A stretch of DNA of 64,000 nucleotides. It comes from Deltaproteobacteria bacterium (GTDB lineage Bacteria; Myxococcota_A; UBA9160; UBA4427). The DNA lies in NCBI GenBank assembly GCA_016713665.1, contig JADJOR010000002.1, forward strand, positions 310,001 to 374,000, read 5' to 3'. Shown here in pieces: positions 1 to 10,709 of the stretch. The number at the start of each line of letters is the position of its first letter. The stretch's first letter is position 1. Made by a program: the position numbers and the translations under genes. The notes beneath the pieces are model-generated. The model was not told the DNA's origin and ran no database searches. It worked only from the letters and a program-made list of their open reading frames with translations.

Positions 1-2
1 GC

Positions 3-611
3 GCCGATTCGCCCGAGGACCTGATCGCGCGCCTCGTGCGCAGCGAGGTCCTGGGGCGACCGCTCTCGCAGACGCTGCTGCGAACCCTCGTCTCGCAGAT
101 CATCCTGGGCGGCATTTCGACCTCGACGAACCTGCTCGGCAGCATGCTCCATCGCCTGCTGACGACCCCCGCGCTCCATGCCCGCTTGCGCGCCGAGCCC
201 GCGCTCGTCCCGGCGGCGGTCGAGGAATCGCTGCGGCTCGATCCGCCGGTCCTCTTCGTGCGACGGGTCTGTCGCCGCGATGCCGAGCTCGCGGGCACGA
301 AGCTCGCTTCGGGCGAGAAGCTCGTGGTCGGCATCGCTTCGGCCAATCGCGACGAGCGGGTCTTCGACGACGCCGACGCGTTCCGGCTCGATCGCGGGCT
401 GCCGCGCCACATCGCCTTCGCGGGCGGGGCGCACCTCTGCTCGGGGGCGGCCCTCGCGCGGCTCGTCGCCTGCGAGGCGATCTCGGCCTTCGTCGAGCGC
501 TTCGACGTCGGCGAGCTCGAGCTCGTCCCGGGCTTCGTCTACGAGGGCGTTCCGGTCTTCCTCGAGCACGGGCCGAAGCGACTCGACGTGCGCGTGCGCG
601 GGGCGGATTGA
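3..611 (+). CDS. Cytochrome P450, C-terminal part (cut by window start)
   Basis: Heme-thiolate monooxygenase; the family inserts one O2-derived oxygen into hydrophobic substrates using electrons from a ferredoxin or similar partner. About 202 codons are present and the frame is open to the window edge, so the N-terminal half lies upstream. Visible landmarks in order are the I-helix oxygen-binding segment GGISTST, the K-helix ExxR motif in EESLRLDPP, and the heme-binding loop FAGGAHLCSGAALAR, which contains the cysteine thiolate ligand. Length after the I helix is normal for a soluble bacterial P450. It converges on the acyl-CoA synthetase at 649-2220. Substrate and CYP family cannot be told from this part; no redox partner gene is seen in the window. 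Confidence 0.93.
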   Translation, partial: ADSPEDLIARLVRSEVLGRPLSQTLLRTLVSQIILGGISTSTNLLGSMLHRLLTTPALHARLRAEPALVPAAVEESLRLDPPVLFVRRVCRRDAELAGTKLASGEKLVVGIASANRDERVFDDADAFRLDRGLPRHIAFAGGAHLCSGAALARLVACEAISAFVERFDVGELELVPGFVYEGVPVFLEHGPKRLDVRVRGAD

Positions 612-648
612 ATCGTCGACGGGCGCGTGGGCGCCGTCGTGCTCCGCG

Positions 649-2220
649 CTAGATCCGCCTCGTCCGTCCCTGCCAGTAGCGCTCCCGGATCGTGCGACGG
701 GCGAGCTTGCCCGTCTCCGTCCGGGGGAGCGCGTCGTCGAAATCGACGCCCCGCGGAACCTCCGGCCCCGAGAGCTTCTCGCGGCACGCGCTGCGGATCG
801 CCAGGGCGACGCGGGCGCGCTCGTCGGCATCGCCGCGGACCGCCTCGCTCGCCGCCGGATCCTGGAGCTGCACGACCGCTCGCACCTCCTCGCCCCACTC
901 GTCGTTCGGCACGCCCACGACGCAGCAATCCGCGACGAAAGGCAGCCCGAGGATCACCGACTCGATCTTCGCGGGATAGAGATTGACGCCGCCCGAGATG
1001 ATCACGTCCGAGCGCCGATCACACAGGAAGAGGTAGCCGTCCTCGTCGACGAAGCCGACGTCGCCGAGGCTGAAATAGCCATCGCCGTGGCGGCTCTCCT
1101 GCGTCTTCTCCGGATCGCCCTTGTACTCGAAGGGGGTCGCGTCGAGCTTGAAGCAGACGCGGCCCTCGGCCCTGGGCGGGAGCGGCTCGCCTGCGTCGTC
1201 GAGGATCGCGAGCTCGAGGCCCGGGCGCGGCCTGCCGACGGAGCCTGGCTTCGCGAGCCATTCCTGCGAGCTGATCTGGACGCCGCCGCCTTCGGTGCCC
1301 CCGTAGAACTCGTAGAGGATGGGGCCCCACCAGTCGATCATCGCGCGCTTGACCTCGATCGAGACCGGGGCCGAGCCGTGGCAGACGAGCGAGAGCGAAG
1401 AGAGGTCGTAGCGGCGCCGGACCTCGGGCGGGAGTCGAAGCAGGCGCACGAAATGGGTCGGCACGAGGAAGGTCGAGGTCGCGCGGTGGCGCTCGACGGC
1501 TTCGAGGAAGGCCTCGGGCTCGAAGCGCTCCATCAGGACGAGGTCGGCGCCGAGGAGCAATGCGCCGTCGCAGTAGGCGTTGGGGCCCGAGTGGTAGAGG
1601 GGGGACGAGACGAGGTGGATGCCGTCGCGGGCGCCCTCGGGCAGGAAGGCCGTCATCATGGCGGCGCCGGACTGGGCGGTGATCGTGGGCGGAGGGCCGG
1701 CCGGCGTGTTCCGGCGCAGGACGCCCTTCGGGCGGCCGGTCGTCCCCGAGGTGTAGAGCATGTTCTCGCCGCAGAGGGGCTTCTCGTAGGGGGCGCCCGA
1801 GAGGGCTTCGACCTCGGACCAGGGGCGAAAGCCTTCGAGGGCGGGGCGGGCTGCTGCGCTGGAGCCGTCGGGGAGATCTCCGTCGCCCCGCCGATCGACG
1901 ACGAAGCGCCGGGCCGGATCGATGGAGCGGGTCGCTTCTCGGGCGAGCTCCGCATAACGCGCATCGACGACGACCGCGTCGGCCTCGCAGTTTCCGACGA
2001 CGTAGGCGACGTCGTCGGCGGTCCAGCGGGTCGAGCAGGGAGTCAGCCGCCGGCCCGACCAGGTCGCGCCGCGATAGGCGGCGATGTACTCGGGCGTGTT
2101 GGCCATCAGGATCGCGACGGCGCCACGGGTCGGCACGCCGGCCTGGTCGAGGGCCCGGGCGAAACGGGCGGCGGAGGCGATCGCGTCGGCGTTGCGGAGG
2201 AAGTGGATCGGGTTCGACAT
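649..2220 (-). CDS. AMP-dependent acyl-CoA synthetase (fatty-acid-CoA ligase-like)
   Basis: Class I adenylate-forming enzyme that activates a carboxylic acid with ATP and then transfers it to CoA; cytoplasmic. From the chosen ATG at 2220 it has 523 aa, normal for the family. Motifs in order: phosphate-binding loop YTSGTTGRPKG at about residues 156-166, the A5-type motif YEFYGGTEGG, the A7/A8 region with the aspartate in SLGDVGF and the hinge segment DRRSDVIISGGVNLYP, and the C-terminal catalytic lysine in PRTETGKLARR. An open frame extends upstream to 2529, but family members begin close to MSNPIHF; no strong Shine-Dalgarno is seen. Substrate is not predictable; medium/long-chain or cyclic acids are likely given the neighbouring lipid-type enzymes. 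Confidence 0.93.
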   Translation of the reverse strand: MSNPIHFLRNADAIASAARFARALDQAGVPTRGAVAILMANTPEYIAAYRGATWSGRRLTPCSTRWTADDVAYVVGNCEADAVVVDARYAELAREATRSIDPARRFVVDRRGDGDLPDGSSAAARPALEGFRPWSEVEALSGAPYEKPLCGENMLYTSGTTGRPKGVLRRNTPAGPPPTITAQSGAAMMTAFLPEGARDGIHLVSSPLYHSGPNAYCDGALLLGADLVLMERFEPEAFLEAVERHRATSTFLVPTHFVRLLRLPPEVRRRYDLSSLSLVCHGSAPVSIEVKRAMIDWWGPILYEFYGGTEGGGVQISSQEWLAKPGSVGRPRPGLELAILDDAGEPLPPRAEGRVCFKLDATPFEYKGDPEKTQESRHGDGYFSLGDVGFVDEDGYLFLCDRRSDVIISGGVNLYPAKIESVILGLPFVADCCVVGVPNDEWGEEVRAVVQLQDPAASEAVRGDADERARVALAIRSACREKLSGPEVPRGVDFDDALPRTETGKLARRTIRERYWQGRTRRI

Positions 2221-2467
2221 CGAAGCGGAGTCTAGACCGCCTTTCGGACGACGGCGGGGCGCGGAGTCCTCCCCGAGAGCACATCTCATGAACCCCTCGG
2301 TCGCAATCCGCCCGCCTTGCTCGGTCGGGTTTCGTGAGAGGTGGTCTAGACTGACGACGGGTGCAATCGCGCGGCTTCGCGCGAGCGCAGGGATGGAGTG
2401 ACGGTCGGGCCGCCGTCCGGTTCGTCGCGTTCGGAGCTCGCTTCCGATGCGACACCGGAGGCCGTGT

Positions 2468-2812
2468 ATGAACCGTCGCGCGGAGAACGTCGAGCAGGAT
2501 CGCAAGAGCAGGAAATCCGGGCTGGCCATCGTCGTTCGCGTCTACTGGATGTTCCTGGGCTACATCCCGATGGTCGCGTCCGTCGCCTCCATCCTGGAGG
2601 CGACGGACTTCCCGTCCGCGGCCGACTTCGCGTTCTGGACGAGCGTGCTCTCGATCGCGCTCGCCCGCTTCTACGACGTCACGAGGCTGAACGGAACGAC
2701 GGCGGAGGGAGGCCCGGCGACGCTCGCGGACTGGCGACGTCATGCCGCATGGCTCCTGGGCATCGCCACGATCGTCTGGGCCGCGATCCGCATCCTTGCG
2801 AGCCGAGCCTAG
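2468..2812 (+). CDS. Small membrane protein of unknown function
   Basis: A 114-aa protein not assigned to a named family. The ATG at 2468 is favoured because GGAGG lies at 2457-2461, 6 bases upstream; an earlier ATG at 2447 has no such site. A charged N-terminus of about 20 residues is followed by a hydrophobic segment around VRVYWMFLGYIPMVASVASI, a second around FAFWTSVLSIALA and a third around WLLGIATIVWAAIRIL, so three membrane helices are likely. It faces the ClC gene convergently across 56 bp. Function unknown. Confidence 0.72.
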   Translation: MNRRAENVEQDRKSRKSGLAIVVRVYWMFLGYIPMVASVASILEATDFPSAADFAFWTSVLSIALARFYDVTRLNGTTAEGGPATLADWRRHAAWLLGIATIVWAAIRILASRA

Positions 2813-2868
2813 GCGTCGCCTGACGTCTTGCGCCGTCCCATCGTGGGTCCCGATCGCGCGTCGTACGC

Positions 2869-4788
2869 CTAAAGGGGCTTTGGTTCGACGCGAACCGGCG
2901 CGCGCGATGCGGCCTTGAGATAGATGGTCGCGACGTCGGCCTCGTCGAGGAATCCGACGATCGCACCGCGCTCGTCGACCACCGGAATCTCGCGCAGGCC
3001 GTGATTCACGATCCGCTCGGTCGCCAGGCGCAGGTCGTCGGTCGACCGGACCGAAACGGGCGCCTGCATCAGATCGGCCGCGATCGCCCAGGGCAGATCG
3101 CTGCCCTCGTTCGCCAGGACCCGCAGGCCGTCGGAGGTCACGAGCCCGGCCAGGCGATCGCTCGCGTCGAGGACGGGGAAGACGTCCTGCCAGGTCGCTT
3201 CGCTGATCCGTTCGAGCATGATGCGGGCGGGCGTCTCCGGGCTGAACCGGACGAACGCGCGACCTTGCGTCATGAGGTCGGCCACGCGGATCGACTTCAG
3301 TGCGTCGAGCAGGAACGCGTCGCGGTGGACCGGCGATTCCCGCAGCGTCGGGACCTGGGCGGGGTAGATCGTCCTGTTCCGGAGCGCCACGAACGCGATG
3401 CCCTGGGCGAGCATCAGCGGAACCAGCAGGTCGTAGTTGCCCGCGAGCTCACAGACGAGTACGAGGGCCGAGAGCGGCACGTGCGCGATGCCGCCGTAGA
3501 AGACGCCCATGCCGACCAGGGCGAATGCCCCCGGATCGATGGTCGGGTCCTGGAGCAGCATCTCCGCGGCGCGACCGAAGGCCCCCCCGAACAATCCGCC
3601 GATCGCGAGGGAGGGCGCGAAATCGCCCGCGCTTCCCTCGGATCCGATCGTGATCGAGGCGGCGACGAGCTTCGCGAGGGAGAGCATCGTCAAGAGCAGG
3701 ATCCCGCTCGCGCCGTCCGGAAGCCACGACGCACCGCTGATGGCCGCCTGCACCGCGCCATAGCCGCTGCCGAGGACGCCGAGTCCCTGGCCGTGGGTAT
3801 TCGAGAGCTGGCCGACGTAGAGGATGACGGGGGTGCAGAAGATGCCGAGCACGAGGCCGCCGATCGCCGGTCGCATCCAGGCGGCGACGGGAAACGCGAC
3901 GAAGAGCCGATGCGAGAGGCGAAGCGATGCGGCGAAGGTGGCCGCGAGGCCCGCGACGAGGAGCGCGAGCAGACCGTAGAGCGGTAGATGACCCGGGATG
4001 AAGGGAAAGCGGAGCGCATGGGTGAAGAGCGTCGCCTCGCCGTAGATGGAGATGACGACGGAGTAGGCGATGACGCTCGCGAGGATCGACGGCACCAGGG
4101 CATCGGCCTCGAAGCCGTCGCGATAGAGGAATTCGACGGCGAGCAGCGCGGCGCCGAGCGGTGTCCGGAAGACCGCCGAGATGCCCGCAGCGACCCCGGC
4201 CAGGAGCAGGATGCGCCGCTCGCGCGCACTCACGCGGAGCAGACGTGCGACGAGGGATCCGAGCGCTCCGCCGATCTGCATCGTCGGGCCCTCCCGCCCG
4301 CCGGCGCCCCCCGTTCCGAGGGTGCAGAAGGAAGCCAGCATGCGAATCCAGATCACCCGCGCCGGGATCACGCCGTCGTGGCGATGGAACGAGTCGATCG
4401 TCGCGTTGCCCCCGCCGCCGCGGGTCTCCGGAGCCAACCGGGTCAGCAAGCCGCAGGCGAGGCCGCCGAGCGCGGGCAGCAGGACCAGGATCCAGGGCCG
4501 GAACGCGTCCGTGGCCGGCGTGAGGTCGGTCCAGAGCGTCTCGCCGTTCGCTCGCAGGACCGAATAGCCCGCGAGGCTCTCGAGGAAGAGATATTGGAGA
4601 TATTCGACGGCCGCGAAGAAGAAGGCGCCGATCAGACCGGCTGCCACACCGACGAGCGTCGTGTGCAGGAGCATGCGGCCGACGATCTGGAGATCGAGCG
4701 GGCCTTCGTCGGAGAGGGCGCCGGGAAGGAGCTTCCGATCCCGGATCGACCACGGTCGCCGGCGTCGGTCTTCGGGGGGCTCGCTCAA
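2869..4788 (-). CDS. ClC-family chloride channel/transporter with two C-terminal CBS domains
   Basis: Integral membrane anion channel or Cl-/H+ exchanger, about 639 aa from the TTG at 4788. That start is chosen because GGAG sits 7 bases upstream; the frame is open to an ATG at 4935 but that would add a disordered basic extension without a ribosome-binding site. The pore region has the gating-glutamate motif GREGP in GGAGGREGPTMQIGG and the second selectivity segment GSEGSAGDFAPSLAIGG. The usual first GxGxP anion loop reads GGGGNAT followed by IDSFHR instead. The last about 130 residues form two CBS repeats (ADLMTQGRAFVRF and IAADLMQAPVSV), which in this family bind adenine nucleotides. Divergent from the antiporter at 5092, suggesting joint ion homeostasis. 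Confidence 0.92.
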   Translation of the reverse strand: MSEPPEDRRRRPWSIRDRKLLPGALSDEGPLDLQIVGRMLLHTTLVGVAAGLIGAFFFAAVEYLQYLFLESLAGYSVLRANGETLWTDLTPATDAFRPWILVLLPALGGLACGLLTRLAPETRGGGGNATIDSFHRHDGVIPARVIWIRMLASFCTLGTGGAGGREGPTMQIGGALGSLVARLLRVSARERRILLLAGVAAGISAVFRTPLGAALLAVEFLYRDGFEADALVPSILASVIAYSVVISIYGEATLFTHALRFPFIPGHLPLYGLLALLVAGLAATFAASLRLSHRLFVAFPVAAWMRPAIGGLVLGIFCTPVILYVGQLSNTHGQGLGVLGSGYGAVQAAISGASWLPDGASGILLLTMLSLAKLVAASITIGSEGSAGDFAPSLAIGGLFGGAFGRAAEMLLQDPTIDPGAFALVGMGVFYGGIAHVPLSALVLVCELAGNYDLLVPLMLAQGIAFVALRNRTIYPAQVPTLRESPVHRDAFLLDALKSIRVADLMTQGRAFVRFSPETPARIMLERISEATWQDVFPVLDASDRLAGLVTSDGLRVLANEGSDLPWAIAADLMQAPVSVRSTDDLRLATERIVNHGLREIPVVDERGAIVGFLDEADVATIYLKAASRAPVRVEPKPL

Positions 4789-5091
4789 CCGAGCGCTCCG
4801 CCGGAATTGCAGCCCGGGCCTCGTCCCAAGTCGAATTCCTCCTTCGCGTCCTCCGATCGGAGCACCGCGCGATGTTATCGGAATCTCCCGAGTTTGGATC
4901 GGACGAATCGCACGGGGCAGCGAAGCAACGGGCATGCGTGGTCGCGACGCGCAGTGTGCTAGGGAAACGTCGACGGGAGCCGAACCATCCGAACGGCGAA
5001 GGTCGGCCGGGTGTCGGAGGGGTCCGTTCGGGTCGGCCGTGCTGGCCTGCTCGACTCCGATCGGACTTCACGAGCGGGATGATGGTGTGCC

Positions 5092-6960
5092 ATGACCGAT
5101 GCGAGCGCCGACCTCACCTTCGCGCTGGCGCTTCTCGCAGGCGTCGCGGCGCACGTCCTCGCGCGTCACCTGCGCCTGCCGAGCATCGTCCTCCTGCTGT
5201 TCTCGGGCGCACTGCTCGGACCGGATGGTCTCGGCTGGATCCGGCCTGACTCGTTCGGTGAGGGACTCTCCACGTTCGTCTCGCTCGCGGTCGCGGTGAT
5301 CCTGTTCGAGGGAGGGCTCGGCCTCGACCTGCGTCGCCTTCGCGCGGCCGCGGCGCCGGTACGGCGGCTCGTGTCCTGGGGCTCGCTCGTCACGCTGCTC
5401 GGCGGGGGGCTCGCCGCGTTCTTCCTGATGGGCTGGCCGGCCGATCGGGCTCTCCTCTACGGCGCGCTCGTGATCGTCACCGGTCCCACGGTCGTTCGTC
5501 CGATCCTCCGGCTCGTTCCGGTGCGCAACCGCCTCGCGACCGTCCTCGAGGCGGAGGGGCTGTTGATCGATCCGGTGGGGGCGATCGTGGCGGCGATCGT
5601 GCTCGAGGTCGTGCTCGATAGGACGATGGGAAGCGTGGCCAGCGGCGCGATCGGATTGATCGCCCGCCTGTCCTTTGGCGCCGGGGCGGGGTTCGCGATC
5701 GTGGGGCTGTTGGCGCTCCTCCTGCGACTGCCGCGGGTGGTGCCGGTCGGTCTCGAGAATCTCGCGGTGCTGGGCGGAAGCCTGGCCGGCTTCGCGGTGT
5801 GCGAATCCATCCTGCCCGAGAGCGGGATTCTCGCGGTGATCGTGGCCGCCGCCGTCGTCGGCCACTCCGCGAGCGATCGAGCGCAGATCGTGGGCGAGTT
5901 CCAGGAGCATCTGACGATCGGGCTGATCGGCATGCTCTTCGTCCTGCTCGCCGCGGACGTCCGGATCGAGACGGTGATCGCGCTCGGCTGGCCCGGCGTC
6001 GCCACCGTCGCGACGCTGGCGTTCGTCGTGCGCCCGGTCGGCGTGCTCTGGGCGACGAAGGGGTCCGACCTGACGATGCGAGAGCGATTCTTCGCGGCCT
6101 GGCTGGGGCCGCGTGGCGTCGTCGCGGCGGCGATCGCGTCGGTGACCGCGACGGCGCTCGATTCGGTGGGCGTCGAAGGCGGGGCGGAGCTCCGTGCGCT
6201 CGTCTTCCTCACGATCGCGCTGACCGTGATCGTGTTGGGCGGACTCGCGCCGATCGCGTCCTGGGCGCTCGGTGTGCGCGCCCCCGGACGCGAGGTCACC
6301 GTCGTCCTCGGCTGCGAGGAGCTCGCGCTCGCCCTCGGCGAGGCGCTGCGGGAGTCCGGCGATTCCGTCGTGTTCGCCGATCGGAATCCCGTCAATTGTC
6401 GTGCGGCCGAGGAACGCGGATTTCCGGTCGTGTTCGGCGACGTCCTCGCGCCGACGACGCTCGCGAGATTGCGGCTCGAGCGCGCGCGCTCGGTGATCGG
6501 GCTCACGACGAATCCCGCGCTGAATCAGTTGTTCGTTCTCGAAGCCCAGCAGGAGTTCGACGTACCGGCGGGATACATCGCGATCGATCGCAGCGCGGCG
6601 AACGAGTCGGCGCGCCTCGCTCGGCTTCAGTCGGCGCGCGTGCTGTTCGATCGACCGAAGGACGTGGAGCGATGGAACGTGCGCATCCGACATCAGCTGG
6701 TCCTGCCGGTCCGCTTGCGGGCTCCGCGCCGGGAGCCGGTCGCTGCGGGCGCGCGTGAATCCGCGGTCGGCTCATCGATGGGCGCGCAGGACCCCTACGT
6801 GATCCTCGCGGTGCGTCGGGATACCTGGCGACCGATGGATGGAGACTGGGAAGTCCGACCCGGCGATGAAGCCATCGCGTTGTTCCATCGCGACGAGATC
6901 GAGGCGTCGACGAGCCGGCTGCGCGAGCTCGGATGGGAAGTCGTCGCTCCGCAGCGCTGA
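5092..6960 (+). CDS. CPA1-type cation/proton antiporter with TrkA-N/TrkA-C tail
   Basis: Membrane antiporter exchanging Na+ or K+ for H+, 622 aa. The first about 400 residues contain 12 or so hydrophobic helices. The ion-binding region shows VTGPTVV and EGLLIDPVGA, matching the TDPxxV and ESLxND motifs of NhaP/Kef-like antiporters; the asparagine before the key aspartate is replaced by isoleucine. After about residue 400 a Rossmann-like TrkA-N/RCK domain (TVVLGCEELALALGEAL) and a TrkA-C-like tail (YVILAVRRDTWRP to RPGDEAIALF) follow, suggesting nucleotide or ligand regulation. The RCK glycine motif is degenerate (GCEELA rather than GxGxxG). The start is an ATG with a weak ribosome-binding site. 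It is divergent from the ClC gene across roughly 300 bp, measured from the ClC TTG at 4788. Confidence 0.92.
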   Translation: MTDASADLTFALALLAGVAAHVLARHLRLPSIVLLLFSGALLGPDGLGWIRPDSFGEGLSTFVSLAVAVILFEGGLGLDLRRLRAAAAPVRRLVSWGSLVTLLGGGLAAFFLMGWPADRALLYGALVIVTGPTVVRPILRLVPVRNRLATVLEAEGLLIDPVGAIVAAIVLEVVLDRTMGSVASGAIGLIARLSFGAGAGFAIVGLLALLLRLPRVVPVGLENLAVLGGSLAGFAVCESILPESGILAVIVAAAVVGHSASDRAQIVGEFQEHLTIGLIGMLFVLLAADVRIETVIALGWPGVATVATLAFVVRPVGVLWATKGSDLTMRERFFAAWLGPRGVVAAAIASVTATALDSVGVEGGAELRALVFLTIALTVIVLGGLAPIASWALGVRAPGREVTVVLGCEELALALGEALRESGDSVVFADRNPVNCRAAEERGFPVVFGDVLAPTTLARLRLERARSVIGLTTNPALNQLFVLEAQQEFDVPAGYIAIDRSAANESARLARLQSARVLFDRPKDVERWNVRIRHQLVLPVRLRAPRREPVAAGARESAVGSSMGAQDPYVILAVRRDTWRPMDGDWEVRPGDEAIALFHRDEIEASTSRLRELGWEVVAPQR

Positions 6961-7097
6961 TCGTCCTGGGCGCGATTCCTCCCGAGCGTTCGACGCGAGG
7001 CCGGAACACGAAGCGGTGATGGTCGGGCATGGAATCGAACGCAGCAGGAGCTCGCTCGATCCGATGGGTGTCGGGTGGATCGCTGGCGAAGGGGCCG

Positions 7098-8240
7098 ATG
7101 GAATTCGCAAGATCGAGCGCGTTGAGCTTCGGGATGGAGCTGGAGCTGCAGATCGTCGGCAGGGCCACGGGGGCGCTCTCGCCTTCGAGTCTCGAGCTCT
7201 GGGAGCGCGTGAGGCAGCGCGACGACGCGATCCGGTTCTCGCTCGAGGCCACGCTCGCGACGATCGAGCTGAACACGTCGATCCATGGCGATGCCGACGC
7301 CATGGCGACGGAAACCCTGCGGCTGACGCAAACCCTCTGTGACCTGGCCGCTCCGATGGATCTGCTGCTCCGGGGCGGGGGGACGCAGCTCACCCAGTTC
7401 TGGAACGAACGCGTGATGGCGCCGACGGAGCGTGCGCGGGAGCTGAAGCGACGCTTCGGCTATCTGCCCAAGCGCTTTTCGACCTACGGCATGCACGTTC
7501 ACGTCGGGATGCCCAGCGCCGACGATGCGATTCGCGTCGGCAACGGCCTGCAAGCGCTCGTGCCTCTCTTCATCGCGGTGTCGGCCGCGTCGCCCTTTCT
7601 GCAGATGGCCGACACGGGCTTCTGCGCTTCTCGTCCGCTCGAGTCGCTGCTCTACCCGCACGGGGGGCCGATGCCGAGGTTGAAGGACTGGCAGGAGTTC
7701 GAAGCCCTGGCGGATCAGATCTTCTCGACGCGGTTGGCCTCGTCGCTGAACGACGTCTACTGGGACGTGAGGCCCAAGCCCCAGTTCGGGACCATCGAGG
7801 TCCGGGTCTTCGATACGCCGTTGTCGGTCTCCAAGGCGGTCGGACTCGCCGCATTCACGCGGGCCTGCGCTGCGATGGTGCTCGAGGGAAGGCTGTCGCT
7901 TCCGCATTCGCCGCCGCCGCCGCCGACGGCGGAGCGGGTCAGCCGCTTCCTCGCCTGTCGGGACGGGCTCGAGGCCGAGCTCTTCGACCCCTTCGCCCTG
8001 GCATGGAAGTCCGCGCGGGCCTGGTTGGTCGAGTTGATGCAGGCGTTCGATCGGAATCCCCTGTGTGAGGCCGACTCACGGCATATCCACCGCCTGAGAC
8101 GACATCTCGACGGCGACCAGGACTCGACCATCATGCGGACGACCTGGGAGGAGATCGTCGGCGAAGGCGACCCGGGGCGGGATCCGGACGACGGCCTCGC
8201 GCGGTATTCGGCGGCCCTGGCGAGCCGACTGCGGGCCTGA
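7098..8240 (+). CDS. YbdK-like carboxylate-amine ligase (GCS2 family)
   Basis: ATP-dependent carboxylate-amine ligase of the glutamate-cysteine ligase 2 family; E. coli YbdK has only weak glutamate-cysteine ligase activity and the physiological product is often unknown. The ATG at 7098 gives 380 aa, is preceded by GAAGGGG, and places the conserved segment LSFGMELELQIV about 10 residues from the N-terminus, as in YbdK. The upstream ATG at 7029 is possible but adds a low-complexity lead. Conserved parts include IELNTSIHGDADA, the metal/substrate segment YGMHVHVGMP, and FGTIEVRVFDTPLS. It follows the antiporter by 137 bp in the same direction and may share its transcript. Cytoplasmic. A role in osmotic or redox protection is inference from the neighbours. 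Confidence 0.88.
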   Translation: MEFARSSALSFGMELELQIVGRATGALSPSSLELWERVRQRDDAIRFSLEATLATIELNTSIHGDADAMATETLRLTQTLCDLAAPMDLLLRGGGTQLTQFWNERVMAPTERARELKRRFGYLPKRFSTYGMHVHVGMPSADDAIRVGNGLQALVPLFIAVSAASPFLQMADTGFCASRPLESLLYPHGGPMPRLKDWQEFEALADQIFSTRLASSLNDVYWDVRPKPQFGTIEVRVFDTPLSVSKAVGLAAFTRACAAMVLEGRLSLPHSPPPPPTAERVSRFLACRDGLEAELFDPFALAWKSARAWLVELMQAFDRNPLCEADSRHIHRLRRHLDGDQDSTIMRTTWEEIVGEGDPGRDPDDGLARYSAALASRLRA

Positions 8241-8562
8241 GCCCGATCCCCCTCCCGCCGGCATGGGCTCCGGCCCCGCCCCGGGAGCCGGGGCCCCCTC
8301 GGCTCGCGTCGTTCGCCCCGCAAGGCCATGAATCCTGTGAAGGTTTTTCTTGCTCGCGTCCCCTGGAGTCGCTAATCACCGGGCCGGGCGACCCGCTCCC
8401 GGACCCCGGGACGGCCCCCGTTCCCGGCCCCGGATCAGGGCCGGCGCTTCGACTCGCGGACGGCATTACGAGCGGTCGGCGTCTCCGGACGCGGCGGATC
8501 GGCCGCTCTCGACGGCTCGGCAGCTCGAATTTTCGACAGCATTCGACAGGATGGAATCGACG
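8241..8562. other. Intergenic region upstream of hppA
   Basis: This 322-bp gap holds no credible gene, although the frame of hppA stays open back to 8350. Two alternative GC-rich stems overlap at its start: GGCTCC at 8266-8271 can pair with GGAGCC at 8284-8289, and GGCCCCG at 8272-8278 with CGGGGCC at 8289-8295. Neither is followed by a T tract, so intrinsic termination after the YbdK-like gene is only possible. A T-rich patch at 8344-8351 followed by GCTAAT at 8371-8376 is the most promoter-like spot for hppA but matches consensus poorly. Confidence 0.35.
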
Positions 8563-10659
<2,097 letters not shown>

Positions 10660-10669
10660 ACGCACGGCT

Positions 10670-10697
10670 CTGATCGCGCGGCCCTGATCGCGTGGCC
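10670..10697 (+). repeat. 14-bp tandem direct repeat between hppA and the SDR gene
   Basis: CTGATCGCGCGGCC at 10670-10683 is followed directly by CTGATCGCGTGGCC at 10684-10697, differing at one base. The second copy runs into the Shine-Dalgarno sequence of the SDR gene at 10710. The end of hppA at 10641-10650 contains the related GCTGATCGCG, so the units may have arisen by slippage from the hppA tail. No function can be assigned. Confidence 0.7.
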
Positions 10698-10709
10698 AAG
10701 GAGACCGCA

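Noticed and set aside
178..2235. Long plus-strand open frame over the P450 end and the acyl-CoA synthetase
   Set aside because: Arg/Ser/Ala-rich shadow of the minus-strand synthetase; no family features and it would overlap a clear gene throughout.
8266..8295. Intrinsic terminator after the YbdK-like gene
   Set aside because: Overlapping GC stems exist, but no T tract follows; not confident enough to call a terminator.
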